In this document: in pieces, positions 1 to 11,439 of the stretch
How the letters are laid out: every line of letters starts with the position of its first letter
Position numbering within the stretch: the first letter of the stretch is position 1
Source of the DNA: Actinorugispora endophytica
GTDB lineage: Bacteria; Actinomycetota; Actinomycetes; Streptosporangiales; Streptosporangiaceae
DNA: 64,000 bases
Reading direction: 5' to 3'
Assembly: GCF_004363075.1 (NCBI RefSeq)
Contig: NZ_SNYN01000001.1
Coordinates: 1-64,000, forward strand
Made by a program: the position numbers and the translations under genes
Notes under the pieces: generated by a model
Seen by the model: the letters and a program-made list of their open reading frames with translations, nothing else
Told to the model about the DNA's origin: nothing
Database searches by the model: none

Positions 1-141
1 TGGGCCGGCGCCAACGCCCGAACCGGTCGCCCCCCCCCCCCCCCCAACCGGCCTCATCCGGCCAAACCCCCCCCAATCCCCCCGGGGGGGGGGGGCCGCC
101 GGTAAACCCGGCTGCCGCCCCCGCGCGTCGTTATTCGGCGG
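1..141. other. Gene-free window edge with long C and G homopolymers
   Basis: No gene is visible here. The stretch lies just downstream of the minus-strand rsrA stop. It contains a run of 16 C (about 30-45), further C runs, and C6 followed by G12 (about 78-95). Such runs are unusual even at this GC content and may mark a contig edge or a low-quality consensus. A C6/G12 hairpin could act as a terminator for rsrA, but there is no T tract. Confidence 0.5.
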
Positions 142-422
142 CTACTCCGTCAGCGCCTCGCGCGAACGGAGGTCCCCGCAGGCCTCCGCCAACTGGTTCA
201 GCACCTTGGCGCGCAGCTTCTCCGGAGCGGGATCGCACCCGCAGCACTTGGCCACCACCCGCTTCACCGCCTCCTCCAGGCCGTACTCCTCCAGGCAGGA
301 GCCGCACTCCTCCAGATGCTTCCGGATGTCGGTGCAGCCGTCTTCCTCGAGCTCGCCGTCGATGTAGGCGTAGACCTTGTCGAGTACCTCGCTACAGGGT
401 GTCGCTTGCGGTTCGTCGCGGC

Positions 423-426
<4 letters not shown>
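142..426 (-). CDS. rsrA: Redox-sensing zinc anti-sigma factor RsrA
   Basis: This 94-aa protein should bind and hold SigR inactive until thiol oxidation releases its zinc. The ZAS-family ligands are visible: Cys11, His37, Cys41 and Cys44 (HxxxCxxC at 37-44). As I recall, these are the same numbers as in Streptomyces coelicolor RsrA. Additional cysteines at 31, 61, 62 and 64 also resemble that protein. The start ATG overlaps the sigR stop by 4 bp (ATGA), so the pair is translationally coupled and co-transcribed from the promoter upstream of sigR. Family and role are well established; activity here is inferred from conservation. Confidence 0.95.
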
Positions 427-1190
<764 letters not shown>

Positions 1191-1577
1191 CGACCTGCCT
1201 TCGCTCTCGCACCACCACCGGCGCGCGTTGGTCCGCCCTCCGGTGTCCCCCCGCGACGCGGACGGGATCCCTTGCGGTGATGTCGATGTGAACAACGTTT
1301 GGCGGCCGCTGATTCCTGGGAGAACGGGAGTAGGGGACTCCCGGCGGACCGCGACCACACCGCCCCGAGGCATCCCAGCCGTGGCCCCGCCACCGGCGAA
1401 GAAACTTCCCGCATCGGCTGTATCCACCGGGTGCGCCGTGCAAAAGTGGGGACAGAAGCCCTCGGCGGCGGCGTTCGGCGAGGTCCCGGCACAGAACCGG
1501 AATCTCGGCCCCTCGCGCGGGATACGCCGCCGAAGGAGACCGGGTGTCCGACACCCGGTGATGGGAGAGGAGTGTGC
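1191..1577. other. Divergent intergenic region sigR / methyltransferase
   Basis: A 387-bp gap between diverging genes. It holds the SigR-type promoter at 1291-1316. I see no other convincing gene or RNA. Open frames here are GC-driven shadows with atypical composition. Confidence 0.5.
1291..1316 (-). promoter_or_regulatory. SigR-type autoregulatory promoter of sigR-rsrA
   Basis: Minus-strand GGAAT (1316-1312), exactly 18 nt, then GTT (1293-1291). This matches the known SigR/SigH consensus GGAAT-N18-GTT. Transcription would start near 1284, about 95 nt upstream of the sigR ATG, giving a positive feedback loop limited by RsrA. Confidence 0.8.
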
Positions 1578-2438
1578 GTGCGTCCGTCCTCCGGTTCCGC
1601 AGCACAGCTGACGGCATCACGATCATCCGCAGACCCCGTGGCCGGTGTTCCGGCCGCCCGCCCCACCGCGGCGCACTTCGCGACGGCCGACTCCTTGTCG
1701 GCCTACTGGCGGTTCTACTGGGCGGTGGCCGCCGCCCAGCTCACCCGCTGGCTGCCCCGCGAACCGGGGCGTATCCTCGACCTGTCCGGCCCGGAGTTCC
1801 GCGGCTCGTCGCGCGCCGTGGCCGCCGGTCACGACGTCGTCACACTGCTGCCGTCCGTGGAGATGGCGCCGCGGCGGACGCTGAAGCTGGTCAACGGGCA
1901 CGCCCCGGTCCAACGCGACCGTCCCGCGGGCCGGCTGCGCCCGGTCGTCGGCGACTCCACCTTCCTGACGAGCTTCGCGTCCGAGGTCTTCGACGGCGTC
2001 ATCGCCGACAACCGGGTGCTCTCCCAGCACCTGGTGACCGAGGCGTCCCTCGCCGAGATCGCCCGCGTCCTGCGGCCGGGCGGCCGCACCCTGCTGTGCG
2101 TGGACTCCGTGGTCCTGGGGATGGCCCTGCTCGCCGAGCAGGACTGCTGGCCCGAGCTCAGCTACGCCCCCAACGCCGACGTGCTGCTGGTGCCGTGGCC
2201 CGACGGGACCATCACCCGGTGCTTCACCGCCGAGCAGCTCGGCGAGCTGCTCACCGACGCGGGCCTGGAGCTGGAGTGGGTCAAGCCCCGCACGGTCCTG
2301 TCCGCCTCCACCGTGGAGATGGTGCTGGGCAGCGACCCCCGCGCCCTGAACCGGCTGGTGGAGATGGAGCTGAAGGCCGCCAGCTCCGACGACTACGTGG
2401 GCGTCCACCTGCTGGCCAGCGCCAGGAAGCCCGGCTAG
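1578..2438 (+). CDS. Class I SAM-dependent methyltransferase, substrate unknown
   Basis: A 286-aa Rossmann-type methyltransferase. Motif I is a variant ([14 protein letters not shown]), followed by an acidic loop, a motif-IV-like stretch [15 protein letters not shown], and the typical [16 protein letters not shown] segment. The usual GxGxG is weak, so SAM binding is likely but not certain. I chose GTG 1578 because GGAGAGG lies 7 nt upstream (1564-1570); GTG 1572 is an alternative. It is divergent from sigR and convergent with thiC. Nothing here identifies the substrate. Confidence 0.7.
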   Translation: MRPSSGSAAQLTASRSSADPVAGVPAARPTAAHFATADSLSAYWRFYWAVAAAQLTRWLPREPGRILDLSGPEFRGSSRAVAAGHDVVTLLPSVEMAPRRTLKLVNGHAPVQRDRPAGRLRPVVGDSTFLTSFASEVFDGVIADNRVLSQHLVTEASLAEIARVLRPGGRTLLCVDSVVLGMALLAEQDCWPELSYAPNADVLLVPWPDGTITRCFTAEQLGELLTDAGLELEWVKPRTVLSASTVEMVLGSDPRALNRLVEMELKAASSDDYVGVHLLASARKPG

Positions 2439-2529
2439 GTCGTCGACCGGGGCCGGGCCACCCGGTTGTCGGTGGTCGTACAGGCGCCCCGTCCCACCGA
2501 TGATCCTGACCGGGGAACCGCCGCGACCA

Positions 2530-2560
2530 CGCTCCGGTCTACCGCTGAAAGACCGGAGCG
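2530..2560. terminator. Stem-loop between convergent methyltransferase and thiC
   Basis: A perfect 11-bp stem (2530-2540 with 2550-2560) and 9-nt loop in the 138-bp gap between two converging genes. It could terminate both transcripts. It lacks a T tract and does not match the repeated P palindromes found elsewhere in the window. Confidence 0.55.
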
Positions 2561-2576
2561 CGGCCGCGGGGTCCTC

Positions 2577-4362
<1,786 letters not shown>

Positions 4363-4582
4363 GTCTTGACTTGTCACGCACCGTCGTCACGGTGGGTGGT
4401 ACTCCGGCTACGAACACCGGGCCGTATGGCGTAGGCCACCATACCGGTGGCTTATGCGAAGATTCCACCGCTCCGAGCGGTTTGATGTCGGGCGCGAAGG
4501 GGTACCGACGATGGTCTCCGCAGCTCACCGGGGGCGGAGAACGCCCTGCGGGACTTCGAGGACGCGCTCCGGCGCCCGGATG

Positions 4583-5446
4583 TCAGAACAGCGTCCCCGG
4601 ATCCGCTCCGGGGTCCGTCGCGCTCGGGACGAGCAGCTCCGGACCGTTGTTGCGGACGGTGTTGACCGCCGGGCTCACCTCGTACACGTCGAACTCCGCC
4701 ACCGGGGTGGAGTCCATGACCGAGTGCAGGTCGGCCGGGCCCGCCTCGGGGTCCAGCCAGGTGCCCCAGTCGCGCTCGCCGACGACCACCGGCATGCGCT
4801 CGTGGATGTGCGCGAGCTCGGGCGCGGCCTCTGTGGTGATGACCGCGAAGCTCCACAGCCAGGCCGCGGGGTCCTCCTCGGGGCGTTCGGGGTCGCGCCA
4901 GCGCTCGAAGACCCCGGCCAGCGCCAGCGGCGCCTCCTCGCGGTAGCGCACCGCGAACGGCCGCTTCCTCGCCTTGGCCTTACGGCTCTTGTGGTCGGGG
5001 TCGGTCGCCGGGGAGGTGCCCGGTTCGGCGGTGCCGGGAAGCGCGCTGGGCAGCAGCTGCCACTCGTAGTAGGCGTCGGCGGGGAGCAGGCAGCGGCGGC
5101 GGGCGAACGCGGCCCGGAAGGCCGGCTTCTCCGCCACGGTCTCGGCGCGGGCGTTGATCATCCGGTAGCCGACGTTGGCGTCCTTGGCCCAGGACGGCAC
5201 CAGACCCCATCGAAGGGTCGCCAGGTGCCGGGGCCCGGCCGTGCGCGCGCCGGTCTCGCCGGGCGCGCGGCCCAGGACCGCGTAGGCGCGCCTGCCGGGC
5301 GAGATGTTGTAGTCGGGCGCGAGCTCCTCCAGTGGGGGCCAGGCCCGGGGGGCGCCGTTCACCGGCGAGGCCTCCTCCACTCCGGGAAGGCCGAAGGCGA
5401 GCTGGATCTCGTTCCTGCCGCGCGCGAGCGCGTACCGACCGCACAT
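4583..5446 (-). CDS. SRAP-domain protein (YedK/HMCES family)
   Basis: A 287-aa protein starting MCGRYAL, which places the catalytic Cys at residue 2 once the initiator Met is removed. This family crosslinks covalently to abasic sites in single-stranded DNA and shields them. Other SRAP signatures are YNISPGR, LRWGLVPSWAKD, INARAETV, RCLLPADAYYEWQ and the late AHIHERMPVVV block with the conserved His. The internal Ala/Lys/Arg insertion is slightly longer than usual. The M. tuberculosis homologue lies between sigH and aroA, as here. A SigR-like promoter candidate lies at 5484-5511. Confidence 0.92.
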   Translation of the reverse strand: MCGRYALARGRNEIQLAFGLPGVEEASPVNGAPRAWPPLEELAPDYNISPGRRAYAVLGRAPGETGARTAGPRHLATLRWGLVPSWAKDANVGYRMINARAETVAEKPAFRAAFARRRCLLPADAYYEWQLLPSALPGTAEPGTSPATDPDHKSRKAKARKRPFAVRYREEAPLALAGVFERWRDPERPEEDPAAWLWSFAVITTEAAPELAHIHERMPVVVGERDWGTWLDPEAGPADLHSVMDSTPVAEFDVYEVSPAVNTVRNNGPELLVPSATDPGADPGTLF

Positions 5447-5483
5447 GCCCCAAGCCTAGATCGCGCCCACGACGACATCCCGA

Positions 5484-5511
5484 AACGCCCCTCGGTGTCG
5501 TGGATGTTCCC
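5484..5511 (-). promoter_or_regulatory. Candidate SigR-type promoter for the SRAP gene
   Basis: Minus-strand GGGAAC (5511-5506), 19 nt, GTT (5486-5484), about 40 nt upstream of the SRAP start. It deviates from GGAAT at the last base and has a 19-nt spacer, so it is weaker than the sigR and moeZ candidates. A chance match is possible. Confidence 0.4.
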
Positions 5512-5604
5512 GGTCGGCTCGGGTATAGCCGTTGGGTACGGCTCCGAGAGCGGCCATACGCGCACGGGCCTCCGTTCCACCCGGCACCACGAGAGAAGGC
5601 GATA

Positions 5605-6123
5605 GTGGGAGTGCTACGCAACCAGGCCCGACGTCTGCTCGCCGTCCCGTTCGTCCTGGACGGGGTAGCGGCGCTGCGCGATCCGGCCCCGCGCGCCAAG
5701 GAGTTCGCACCGGCCGTGCACCGGCTGGCCGAGCGCTATCCGCGGCTGCCGGACGACCCCGGACTCCTGGTCCGCCTGCAAGGGGCGGCGGGGGTCGTCG
5801 GCGGCCTCCTGCTGCTGGCGGGCCGGGCGCCGCGCACGGCGTGCGCGCTGCTGGCCGCGCAGTCGGTCCCCACCGTGCTGGCCGGACTGCGCGGCGCCAC
5901 CGGCGGCGACCCCGAGGACCGCGCCCGGCGGCGCGCGGCCGCGGTCAAGGACCTCAGCCTGTTCGGCGCCCTGGTCCTGGCCGCCACCGAACCGCGGAAG
6001 CGCCCCTCCCACCTGCGATGGGAGGCCGAGCACGCGGTCGGCCGGATCCGCAGGTCCACCGCGAGGGCCGGGCGGCGGGTCCGCGGGAGAGCGGGGACGG
6101 CGGTCTCCGCGCTGGGCCGCTGA
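5605..6123 (+). CDS. DoxX family membrane protein
   Basis: 172 aa, with several hydrophobic segments (about residues 60-75, 80-100 and 120-135) and the actinobacterial DoxX-like N-terminus RRLLAVPFVLDGVAALRDP. DoxX proteins are small four-helix membrane proteins; some work with thiol-oxidative defence systems, but function here is unproven. GTG 5605 was chosen because GAGAGAAGG lies 5 nt upstream. The C-terminus is basic (Arg-rich). It diverges from the SRAP gene and converges closely with osmC (18-nt gap). Confidence 0.75.
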   Translation: MGVLRNQARRLLAVPFVLDGVAALRDPAPRAKEFAPAVHRLAERYPRLPDDPGLLVRLQGAAGVVGGLLLLAGRAPRTACALLAAQSVPTVLAGLRGATGGDPEDRARRRAAAVKDLSLFGALVLAATEPRKRPSHLRWEAEHAVGRIRRSTARAGRRVRGRAGTAVSALGR

Positions 6124-6141
6124 CCGGGGCCCGGCCCCGGA

Positions 6142-6624
6142 TCAGCCCGCCGCCCGGACGACCGGTTCGTGGCGCACGGGGAAGTTGACCGAGCGAGCGA
6201 TGAAGCAGAGCTCCCCGGCCTTGGCGTGGAGGGTCTCGGCGGTCCCGACCGTGTCCGCGTCGGCCACCGTCACCACCGGGCGCAGAGTCGCCTCGGTGAA
6301 CTGGCCCGATCCGCCGGGGTTCGTGACCATGGTGGCGGTGGCGGCGTCGGTGTACTCCAGCACGTTGACCCCGGCCGCCGCCGCCACCGCCAGGTAGGAC
6401 AGCATCTGGCACTGCGACAGCGCCGCCAGCAGCAGCTCCTCGGGGTTCCACCGGGACTCGTCGCCGTGGAACGACGCGTCCGCCGACCCCTCCAGCAGCG
6501 GCTTGCCCGGGGCCTCGATGTCGTGGGAGCGCTCATAGCCCCGGTAGCTCGTGGTCCCGGACCCGGTGTTCCCCGTCCAGCGGACCCGGACGTCGTAGTG
6601 GTGCTCCTTGCCGACCGTCGCCAT
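6142..6624 (-). CDS. OsmC family peroxiredoxin-like protein
   Basis: A 160-aa OsmC-fold protein. Family landmarks are NPEELLLAALSQCQM with one redox Cys and the later KAGELCFIARSVNFPV with the second. The OsmC/Ohr family reduces organic hydroperoxides through this Cys pair. The ATG at 6624 is preceded by GGGGAGA and gives the usual length; the frame stays open far upstream but only as an antisense shadow of aroA. Its presence among redox genes fits an oxidative-stress role, inferred rather than shown. Confidence 0.85.
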   Translation of the reverse strand: MATVGKEHHYDVRVRWTGNTGSGTTSYRGYERSHDIEAPGKPLLEGSADASFHGDESRWNPEELLLAALSQCQMLSYLAVAAAAGVNVLEYTDAATATMVTNPGGSGQFTEATLRPVVTVADADTVGTAETLHAKAGELCFIARSVNFPVRHEPVVRAAG

Positions 6625-6760
6625 ACCCGTCTCCCCGTCTTCATCTCTTCCCCGGAGCTCTCCGGCTGGACAGGCACAGCATGACACCCGCGGCCGTCCC
6701 GCGGGCGGCGCGACGCACGCCGTCGGAGGACCGGCCGCCCGGTCCCGATAACCTTGGGGC

Positions 6761-8035
6761 ATGCCTGAATCCGCACCGCACTGGCCCGCGCCGACCGCCT
6801 CGGGTCCGGTGAACGCCACGGTCAGCCTGCCCGGCTCCAAGTCGATGACCAACCGCGCGCTGATCCTGGCCGCGTTGTCCGAGACCCCCAGCGTGGTGCG
6901 TCGCCCGCTGCGCAGCCGCGACACCTCCCTGATGGCGGACGCGCTGCGCGCGCTCGGCATCGGCGTGGCCGAGGCCGGCGCGGACTGGTCCGTCGTCCCC
7001 GCCCCGCCCGCGGGTCCCGCCGCCGTGGCCGTCGGCAACGCCGGGACCGTGATGCGGTTCGTGCCTCCGCTGGCCGCCCTCGCGCACGGAACCGTGTCCT
7101 TCGACGGCGACCCCCGGGCCCGGGAACGGCCCGTGGGACCACTGCTCACGGCGCTGCGCGCGCTCGGCGCGGACATCGACGACGGCGGACGCGGCGCGCT
7201 GCCCCTCCTCATCCACGGCCGGGGCGCGGTCCCGGGCGGCAGCGTCACCCTGGACGCCTCCGGCTCCTCGCAGTTCGTCTCCGCCCTGCTGCTCAGCGGC
7301 GCCCGCTTCACGAACGGCGTGGAGGTCCGGCACGTGGGCCCGCCGGTCCCGTCCCAGCCGCACCTGGACATGACGGTGGAGATGCTGCGCGCCGCCGGGG
7401 TCGAGGTGGACGTCAGCGTTCCGAACGTGTGGCGGGTCGCTCCCGGGCCGGTCAAGGCCGTCGGGATCGCGGTCGAGCCGGACCTGTCCAACGCGGCGCC
7501 GTTCCTGGCCGCGGCGCTGGTCACCGGGGGCCGTGTGACGGTGCGGGACTGGCCGCGCCGCACCACCCAGCCGGGTGACGCGCTGCGCGCCCTCTTCACC
7601 GAGATGGGCGGCGCGGTGGAGTTCACCGGGGACGGTCTGACCCTGAGCGGCACCGGCGAGATCCGCGGGATCACCGCCGACCTGCGGGAGGTCGGCGAGC
7701 TCACCCCGACCGTCGCGGCCGTCGCCGCGCTGGCCTCCACGCCGTCGCGCATCACCGGCGTCGCGCACCTGCGCAAGCACGAGACGGACCGGATCACCGC
7801 GCTGGCCAACGAGATCAACCGGCTCGGCGGCGACGCCGAGGAGCTTCCCGACGGCCTCGTCATCCGCCCGAAGGCGCTGCGCGGCGGCCTGTTCCAGTCC
7901 TACGACGACCACCGGATGGCCACGTCGGGCGCCGTCATCGGGCTCGCGGTGCCCGGGGTGGAGGTGGAGAACATCGCCACCACCGGCAAGACCCTGCCGG
8001 ACTTCCCGGCCCTGTGGGCCGAGGTCGCTTCGTGA
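6761..8035 (+). CDS. aroA: 3-phosphoshikimate 1-carboxyvinyltransferase (EPSP synthase)
   Basis: This 424-aa shikimate-pathway enzyme transfers enolpyruvate from PEP to shikimate-3-phosphate. Landmarks are [13 protein letters not shown] (N-terminal substrate loop), [39 protein letters not shown] and [12 protein letters not shown]. All expected catalytic blocks are present and the length is normal. The stop codon overlaps the rsgA start (GTGA), so the two genes are probably translationally coupled, as in other actinobacteria. Confidence 0.97.
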   Translation: MPESAPHWPAPTASGPVNATVSLPGSKSMTNRALILAALSETPSVVRRPLRSRDTSLMADALRALGIGVAEAGADWSVVPAPPAGPAAVAVGNAGTVMRFVPPLAALAHGTVSFDGDPRARERPVGPLLTALRALGADIDDGGRGALPLLIHGRGAVPGGSVTLDASGSSQFVSALLLSGARFTNGVEVRHVGPPVPSQPHLDMTVEMLRAAGVEVDVSVPNVWRVAPGPVKAVGIAVEPDLSNAAPFLAAALVTGGRVTVRDWPRRTTQPGDALRALFTEMGGAVEFTGDGLTLSGTGEIRGITADLREVGELTPTVAAVAALASTPSRITGVAHLRKHETDRITALANEINRLGGDAEELPDGLVIRPKALRGGLFQSYDDHRMATSGAVIGLAVPGVEVENIATTGKTLPDFPALWAEVAS

Positions 8036-9090
8036 GGGGCGGCCGCCACCTGGACGAGGACGACGTCCGGATCCGCGCCCGGGGCGGCTCCCGGCCGCGC
8101 ACCCGCAAGCGCCCCAAGCACGATGACGCGCTGCTGGGGTTCGTCACGGGGGTGGACCGCGGCCGGTACCGCTGCCTGGTGCAGGACCGCGCGGTCGTGG
8201 CGATGAAGGCCCGCGAGCTCGGCAAGGGCAGCATCGTCGTGGGCGACGCCGTGGCGCTCGTCGGCGACCTGTCCGGCCGCCCCGACACGCTGGCGCGGGT
8301 GGTCCGGGTCGAGGAGCGCACCTCGGTGCTGCGCCGGACCGCCGACGACACCGACCCGGTGGAGCGGGTGATCGTCGCCAACGCCGACCAGCTGGTCATC
8401 GTGGCGGCGCTGGCGGACCCCGAGCCGCAGCCGCGGTTCATCGACCGCTGCCTCGTCGCGGCCTACGACGCGGGCCTCGACCCGCTGCTGTGCCTGACCA
8501 AGTCGGACCTGGCCGCGCCCGACACCCTGGTGGCGGCCTACTCGGCGCTGGGGCTGCGCCGGGTGGTCACCAGCAGGGACGAGGAGCTCTCGGACCTGCG
8601 CGAGCAGCTGATGGGCCGGGTGAGCGTGCTGGTCGGCTCCTCGGGGGTCGGCAAGTCCACCCTGGTGAACCTGCTGGTGCCCGAGGCCCAGCGGGCGGTC
8701 GGACGGGTGAACGCGGTGACCGGCCGGGGACGGCACACCTCGACCTCCGCCGTGGCGCTGCCGATCGGCGCCGCCGGGGGCAGCGAAGGGCTGGCCCGGC
8801 TGCGCGCGGCCCGAGGGAACGGCTCCGACCGGGCCGGCCTGGACTACGGCTGGATCATCGACACGCCGGGCGTGCGCAGCTTCGGCCTGGCGCACATCGA
8901 CCCCGACGACGTGGTGGCGGGCTTCCCCGATCTGGCCGGGGCCGTGGACGAGTGCCCGCCCGGCTGCCCCCACCTGGCGGGCGGCGACTGCGCGCTGGAC
9001 ACCTGGCTGGCCGGGGACCGCCTGGACCCGGCCCGCGTGGCCTCCCTGCGCCGCCTGCTGGCCAGCCGCGAGGGCGAGCCGGACCACTGA
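8032..9090 (+). CDS. rsgA: Ribosome small-subunit-dependent GTPase RsgA
   Basis: A 352-aa circularly permuted GTPase that checks 30S maturation. An OB-fold region comes first, then G4 (LTKSD), G1 ([12 protein letters not shown]), switch residues with [10 protein letters not shown]3 (DTPGVRSFG), and the C-terminal zinc knuckle [14 protein letters not shown] chose GTG 8032, which overlaps the aroA stop as GTGA and has GAGG 7 nt upstream; an in-frame GTG at 8014 would extend it inside aroA. The order aroA-rsgA is conserved in actinobacteria. Confidence 0.95.
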   Translation: MRGGRHLDEDDVRIRARGGSRPRTRKRPKHDDALLGFVTGVDRGRYRCLVQDRAVVAMKARELGKGSIVVGDAVALVGDLSGRPDTLARVVRVEERTSVLRRTADDTDPVERVIVANADQLVIVAALADPEPQPRFIDRCLVAAYDAGLDPLLCLTKSDLAAPDTLVAAYSALGLRRVVTSRDEELSDLREQLMGRVSVLVGSSGVGKSTLVNLLVPEAQRAVGRVNAVTGRGRHTSTSAVALPIGAAGGSEGLARLRAARGNGSDRAGLDYGWIIDTPGVRSFGLAHIDPDDVVAGFPDLAGAVDECPPGCPHLAGGDCALDTWLAGDRLDPARVASLRRLLASREGEPDH

Positions 9091-9124
9091 CCCGCCCCGC
9101 GCCCGCGTCCGGTCCGGACCGTCG

Positions 9125-9835
9125 TCAGAGGTCCGCTCCCGCGCCTCCGCGCACGCCCAGCTCGTCGAGGCGCTCCAGCATGTCCAGAGGGTCGCTGTAG
9201 ACCCGGTAGGCGCCGGTGCGCTCCAGCTCCTCCCTGCCGTAGCCGCCCGAGAGCAGCCCCACCCCCAGGGCCCCCGCCCGTCGGGCGGCCAGCAGGTCCC
9301 AGACGCTGTCGCCGACCACCATCGTCGACGTCGGGGCCACCTTCAGGTGCGCCGCCGCGGCCAGGAACAGGTCGGGGTCGGGCTTGGCGTGCCGGACGAG
9401 GTCGCGGGTGATCATCGGCGTGTCCTCGGGCAGGCCCAACAGCTCGAGCGCCGCGCCCGCGGTCCGGCGCCGGCCGCTGGTGGCGATCGCCCAGGCGATG
9501 CCGCGCTCGGTGAGCGTGTTCAGCAGCTCGGCGGCCCCCGGCAGCGGCCGCACCGTCTCGTGCTGCTCGAGGTAGTGCCGGGCGTGCGCCTCCTGCAGGG
9601 CCCTGACCTGGTCGGGGCTGAGGTCGATCCCGGTCTCGCGCATCAGCGCGGACACGAACAGCCCGCCGCTCATCCCGATCCTGCGGTGGATGCGCCACAC
9701 CGACAGGTCGATGCCCGTCTCCGCCAGCGCCGCGCGCCAGGAGACGACGTGCTGGTACACGCTGTCGATGAGGGTTCCGTCGAGGTCGAACAGGAACGCG
9801 GGCGGACGGGACTCCGGATACTGGGTGTCGTTCAC
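9125..9835 (-). CDS. HAD-superfamily phosphatase (subfamily IA)
   Basis: A 236-aa HAD hydrolase with motif I FLFDLDGTLIDS (nucleophile Asp and acid-base Asp), a helical cap, motif II near AIATSGRRR, the motif III Lys in RHAKPDPDLF, and motif IV VVGDSVWDLLAA. It resembles phosphoglycolate/beta-phosphoglucomutase-type phosphatases; substrate unknown. GTG 9835 is preferred because GGGGGAG lies 9 nt upstream; GTG 9853 is an alternative. It converges with rsgA across 34 bp. Confidence 0.85.
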   Translation of the reverse strand: MNDTQYPESRPPAFLFDLDGTLIDSVYQHVVSWRAALAETGIDLSVWRIHRRIGMSGGLFVSALMRETGIDLSPDQVRALQEAHARHYLEQHETVRPLPGAAELLNTLTERGIAWAIATSGRRRTAGAALELLGLPEDTPMITRDLVRHAKPDPDLFLAAAAHLKVAPTSTMVVGDSVWDLLAARRAGALGVGLLSGGYGREELERTGAYRVYSDPLDMLERLDELGVRGGAGADL

Positions 9836-9948
9836 CCGCCCAGTCTCCCCCACCGCCCCTCCGGGCGGACGGCGACGGGGCTGCCGGAGGGAGCATCCGC
9901 GGAAGCCGGGCCGCCCGGGACCGGTCTCGTACGCGACCGGGGAGAGGC

Positions 9949-10527
9949 TCAGCGGCGACTCGGCTCGGCGCTCCCCACGGAGTGGAGGAGGCTCGCGACG
10001 ACCATCTCGGTGCGGTGCGCGGCCTGGTCGGGGTCAGTCGGCAGCAGCACGTAGGAGACGGACAGGCGCACCGACACGTCCGCGATCGCGGCGGCGCGCT
10101 CGCCCAGGCCGGGCCGGCACTCCAGCAGGAACGCGGCCACCCGCTCCTGCAGGGCGTCCTGCACGGGCTGCGCCCTGGTCGTCAGCACCGGCAGCAGCTC
10201 GGTGTCCCCGGCGAGGATCGCGCGCAGCAGGGCGTCCTCGCGCGCGGCGGTGAAGATCCAGCGCGCCGCGCGCGACAGCGCGAGCGTCGGTTCGGCGCTG
10301 TTCTCGGTGAGGATCCGCACCACCCGGTCCAGGAAGACCCCGGCGTTGCGCACCACCACGGCCTGGAGAAGTCCCTCCTTGGCGCCGAACTCGTTGTAGA
10401 GGGTCTGCCTGGAGACCCCCGCCCCCGAGGCGATGTCGGCCATCCGCATCCGCGTCCACCCCCCGGACACGATCTCGGCGTACGCCGAGTCCAGGAGCCG
10501 TTCCCGCACGCTTCTGCCAGAGGTCAT
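9949..10527 (-). CDS. TetR-family transcriptional regulator
   Basis: About 192 aa. The N-terminal helix-turn-helix is typical (IASGAGVSRQTLYNEFGAKEGLL), and a longer helical C-terminal ligand domain follows. It diverges from hisN by about 50 bp, so it may control that gene, itself, or the HAD gene downstream. Start is ambiguous: ATG 10527 gives MTSGRS, while ATG 10542 adds five residues; neither has a good Shine-Dalgarno. Effector unknown. Confidence 0.88.
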   Translation of the reverse strand: MTSGRSVRERLLDSAYAEIVSGGWTRMRMADIASGAGVSRQTLYNEFGAKEGLLQAVVVRNAGVFLDRVVRILTENSAEPTLALSRAARWIFTAAREDALLRAILAGDTELLPVLTTRAQPVQDALQERVAAFLLECRPGLGERAAAIADVSVRLSVSYVLLPTDPDQAAHRTEMVVASLLHSVGSAEPSRR

Positions 10528-10577
10528 CCCCCATGGTGGCATGCCGGACGGCCCGCGGACCGGTAGCGTTACCCGCC

Positions 10578-11384
10578 ATGGCGGCCTTTGATGATGACCT
10601 GCGTTTCGCCCACGTCCTCGCCGACGCGGCGGACGACATCGCCCTGAAGCACTTCCGTTCCCTCGACCTGAAGGTCGACACCAAACCCGACCTGACCCCG
10701 GTGACCGAAGCGGACCGGATGGTCGAGGAGACCCTGCGCGGTGTGATCTCCCGCGCGCGCCCGCGTGACGCCGTGATCGGCGAGGAGTACGGGATGACCG
10801 GCAACAGCTCCCGCTGCTGGGTGCTGGACCCGATCGACGGGACCAAGAACTACGTGCGCGGGGTGCCCGTCTGGGCGACGCTGATCGCGCTGCTGGAGGG
10901 GAACCGGCCCGTTGTCGGCGTCGTGTCCGCTCCGGCGCTGCACCGCAGGTGGTGGGCGTCCAAGGACAGCGGGGCGTGGACCGGGCGCAACCTCGCCAAG
11001 GCCACCCGCTGCCGGGTGTCCGCCGTGTCCCGGTTGGAGGACGCCTCCCTGTCGTTCTCCTCGCTGACCGGCTGGGAGGAGCAGCAGCGGCTGGAGTCCT
11101 TCCTCGGGCTGTCCCGCTCCGTGTGGCGCACCCGCGCCTACGGGGACTTCTGGTCGCACGTGATGGTCGCCGAAGGCGCGGTGGACGTCGCGGCGGAACC
11201 GGAGCTGTCGCTCTGGGACGCGGCTCCCCTGCCCGTCATCCTGGAGGAGGCCGGGGGCCGGGCCACCGACCTGCGCGGCGGCCCGTTCGTCGACGGAGGC
11301 GCGCTGGTCTGCACCAACGGCGCGCTGCACGACTCGGTGCTGACCCAGCTCAACGGCGGTCCCACTCCGCTCCGTCTGACCTGA
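10578..11384 (+). CDS. hisN: Histidinol-phosphatase (inositol monophosphatase family)
   Basis: A 268-aa IMPase-fold enzyme that is the likely histidinol-phosphate phosphatase of histidine synthesis in actinobacteria. Motifs are GEEYGM (metal-binding Glu), VLDPIDGTKNYVRGVP (Asp ligands) and the C-terminal LWDAAPLPVILEEAGG. ATG 10578 lacks a Shine-Dalgarno, but TAGCGT (10564-10569) lies 8 nt upstream, which fits a leaderless mRNA. The HisN assignment over another IMPase rests on similarity to actinobacterial HisN and is fairly but not fully certain. Confidence 0.88.
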   Translation: MAAFDDDLRFAHVLADAADDIALKHFRSLDLKVDTKPDLTPVTEADRMVEETLRGVISRARPRDAVIGEEYGMTGNSSRCWVLDPIDGTKNYVRGVPVWATLIALLEGNRPVVGVVSAPALHRRWWASKDSGAWTGRNLAKATRCRVSAVSRLEDASLSFSSLTGWEEQQRLESFLGLSRSVWRTRAYGDFWSHVMVAEGAVDVAAEPELSLWDAAPLPVILEEAGGRATDLRGGPFVDGGALVCTNGALHDSVLTQLNGGPTPLRLT

Positions 11385-11439
11385 CGACCGGTTCCGGATC
11401 TGATGTCACGACCGGTGGGGACGTAGTAATCTGCCGGTC

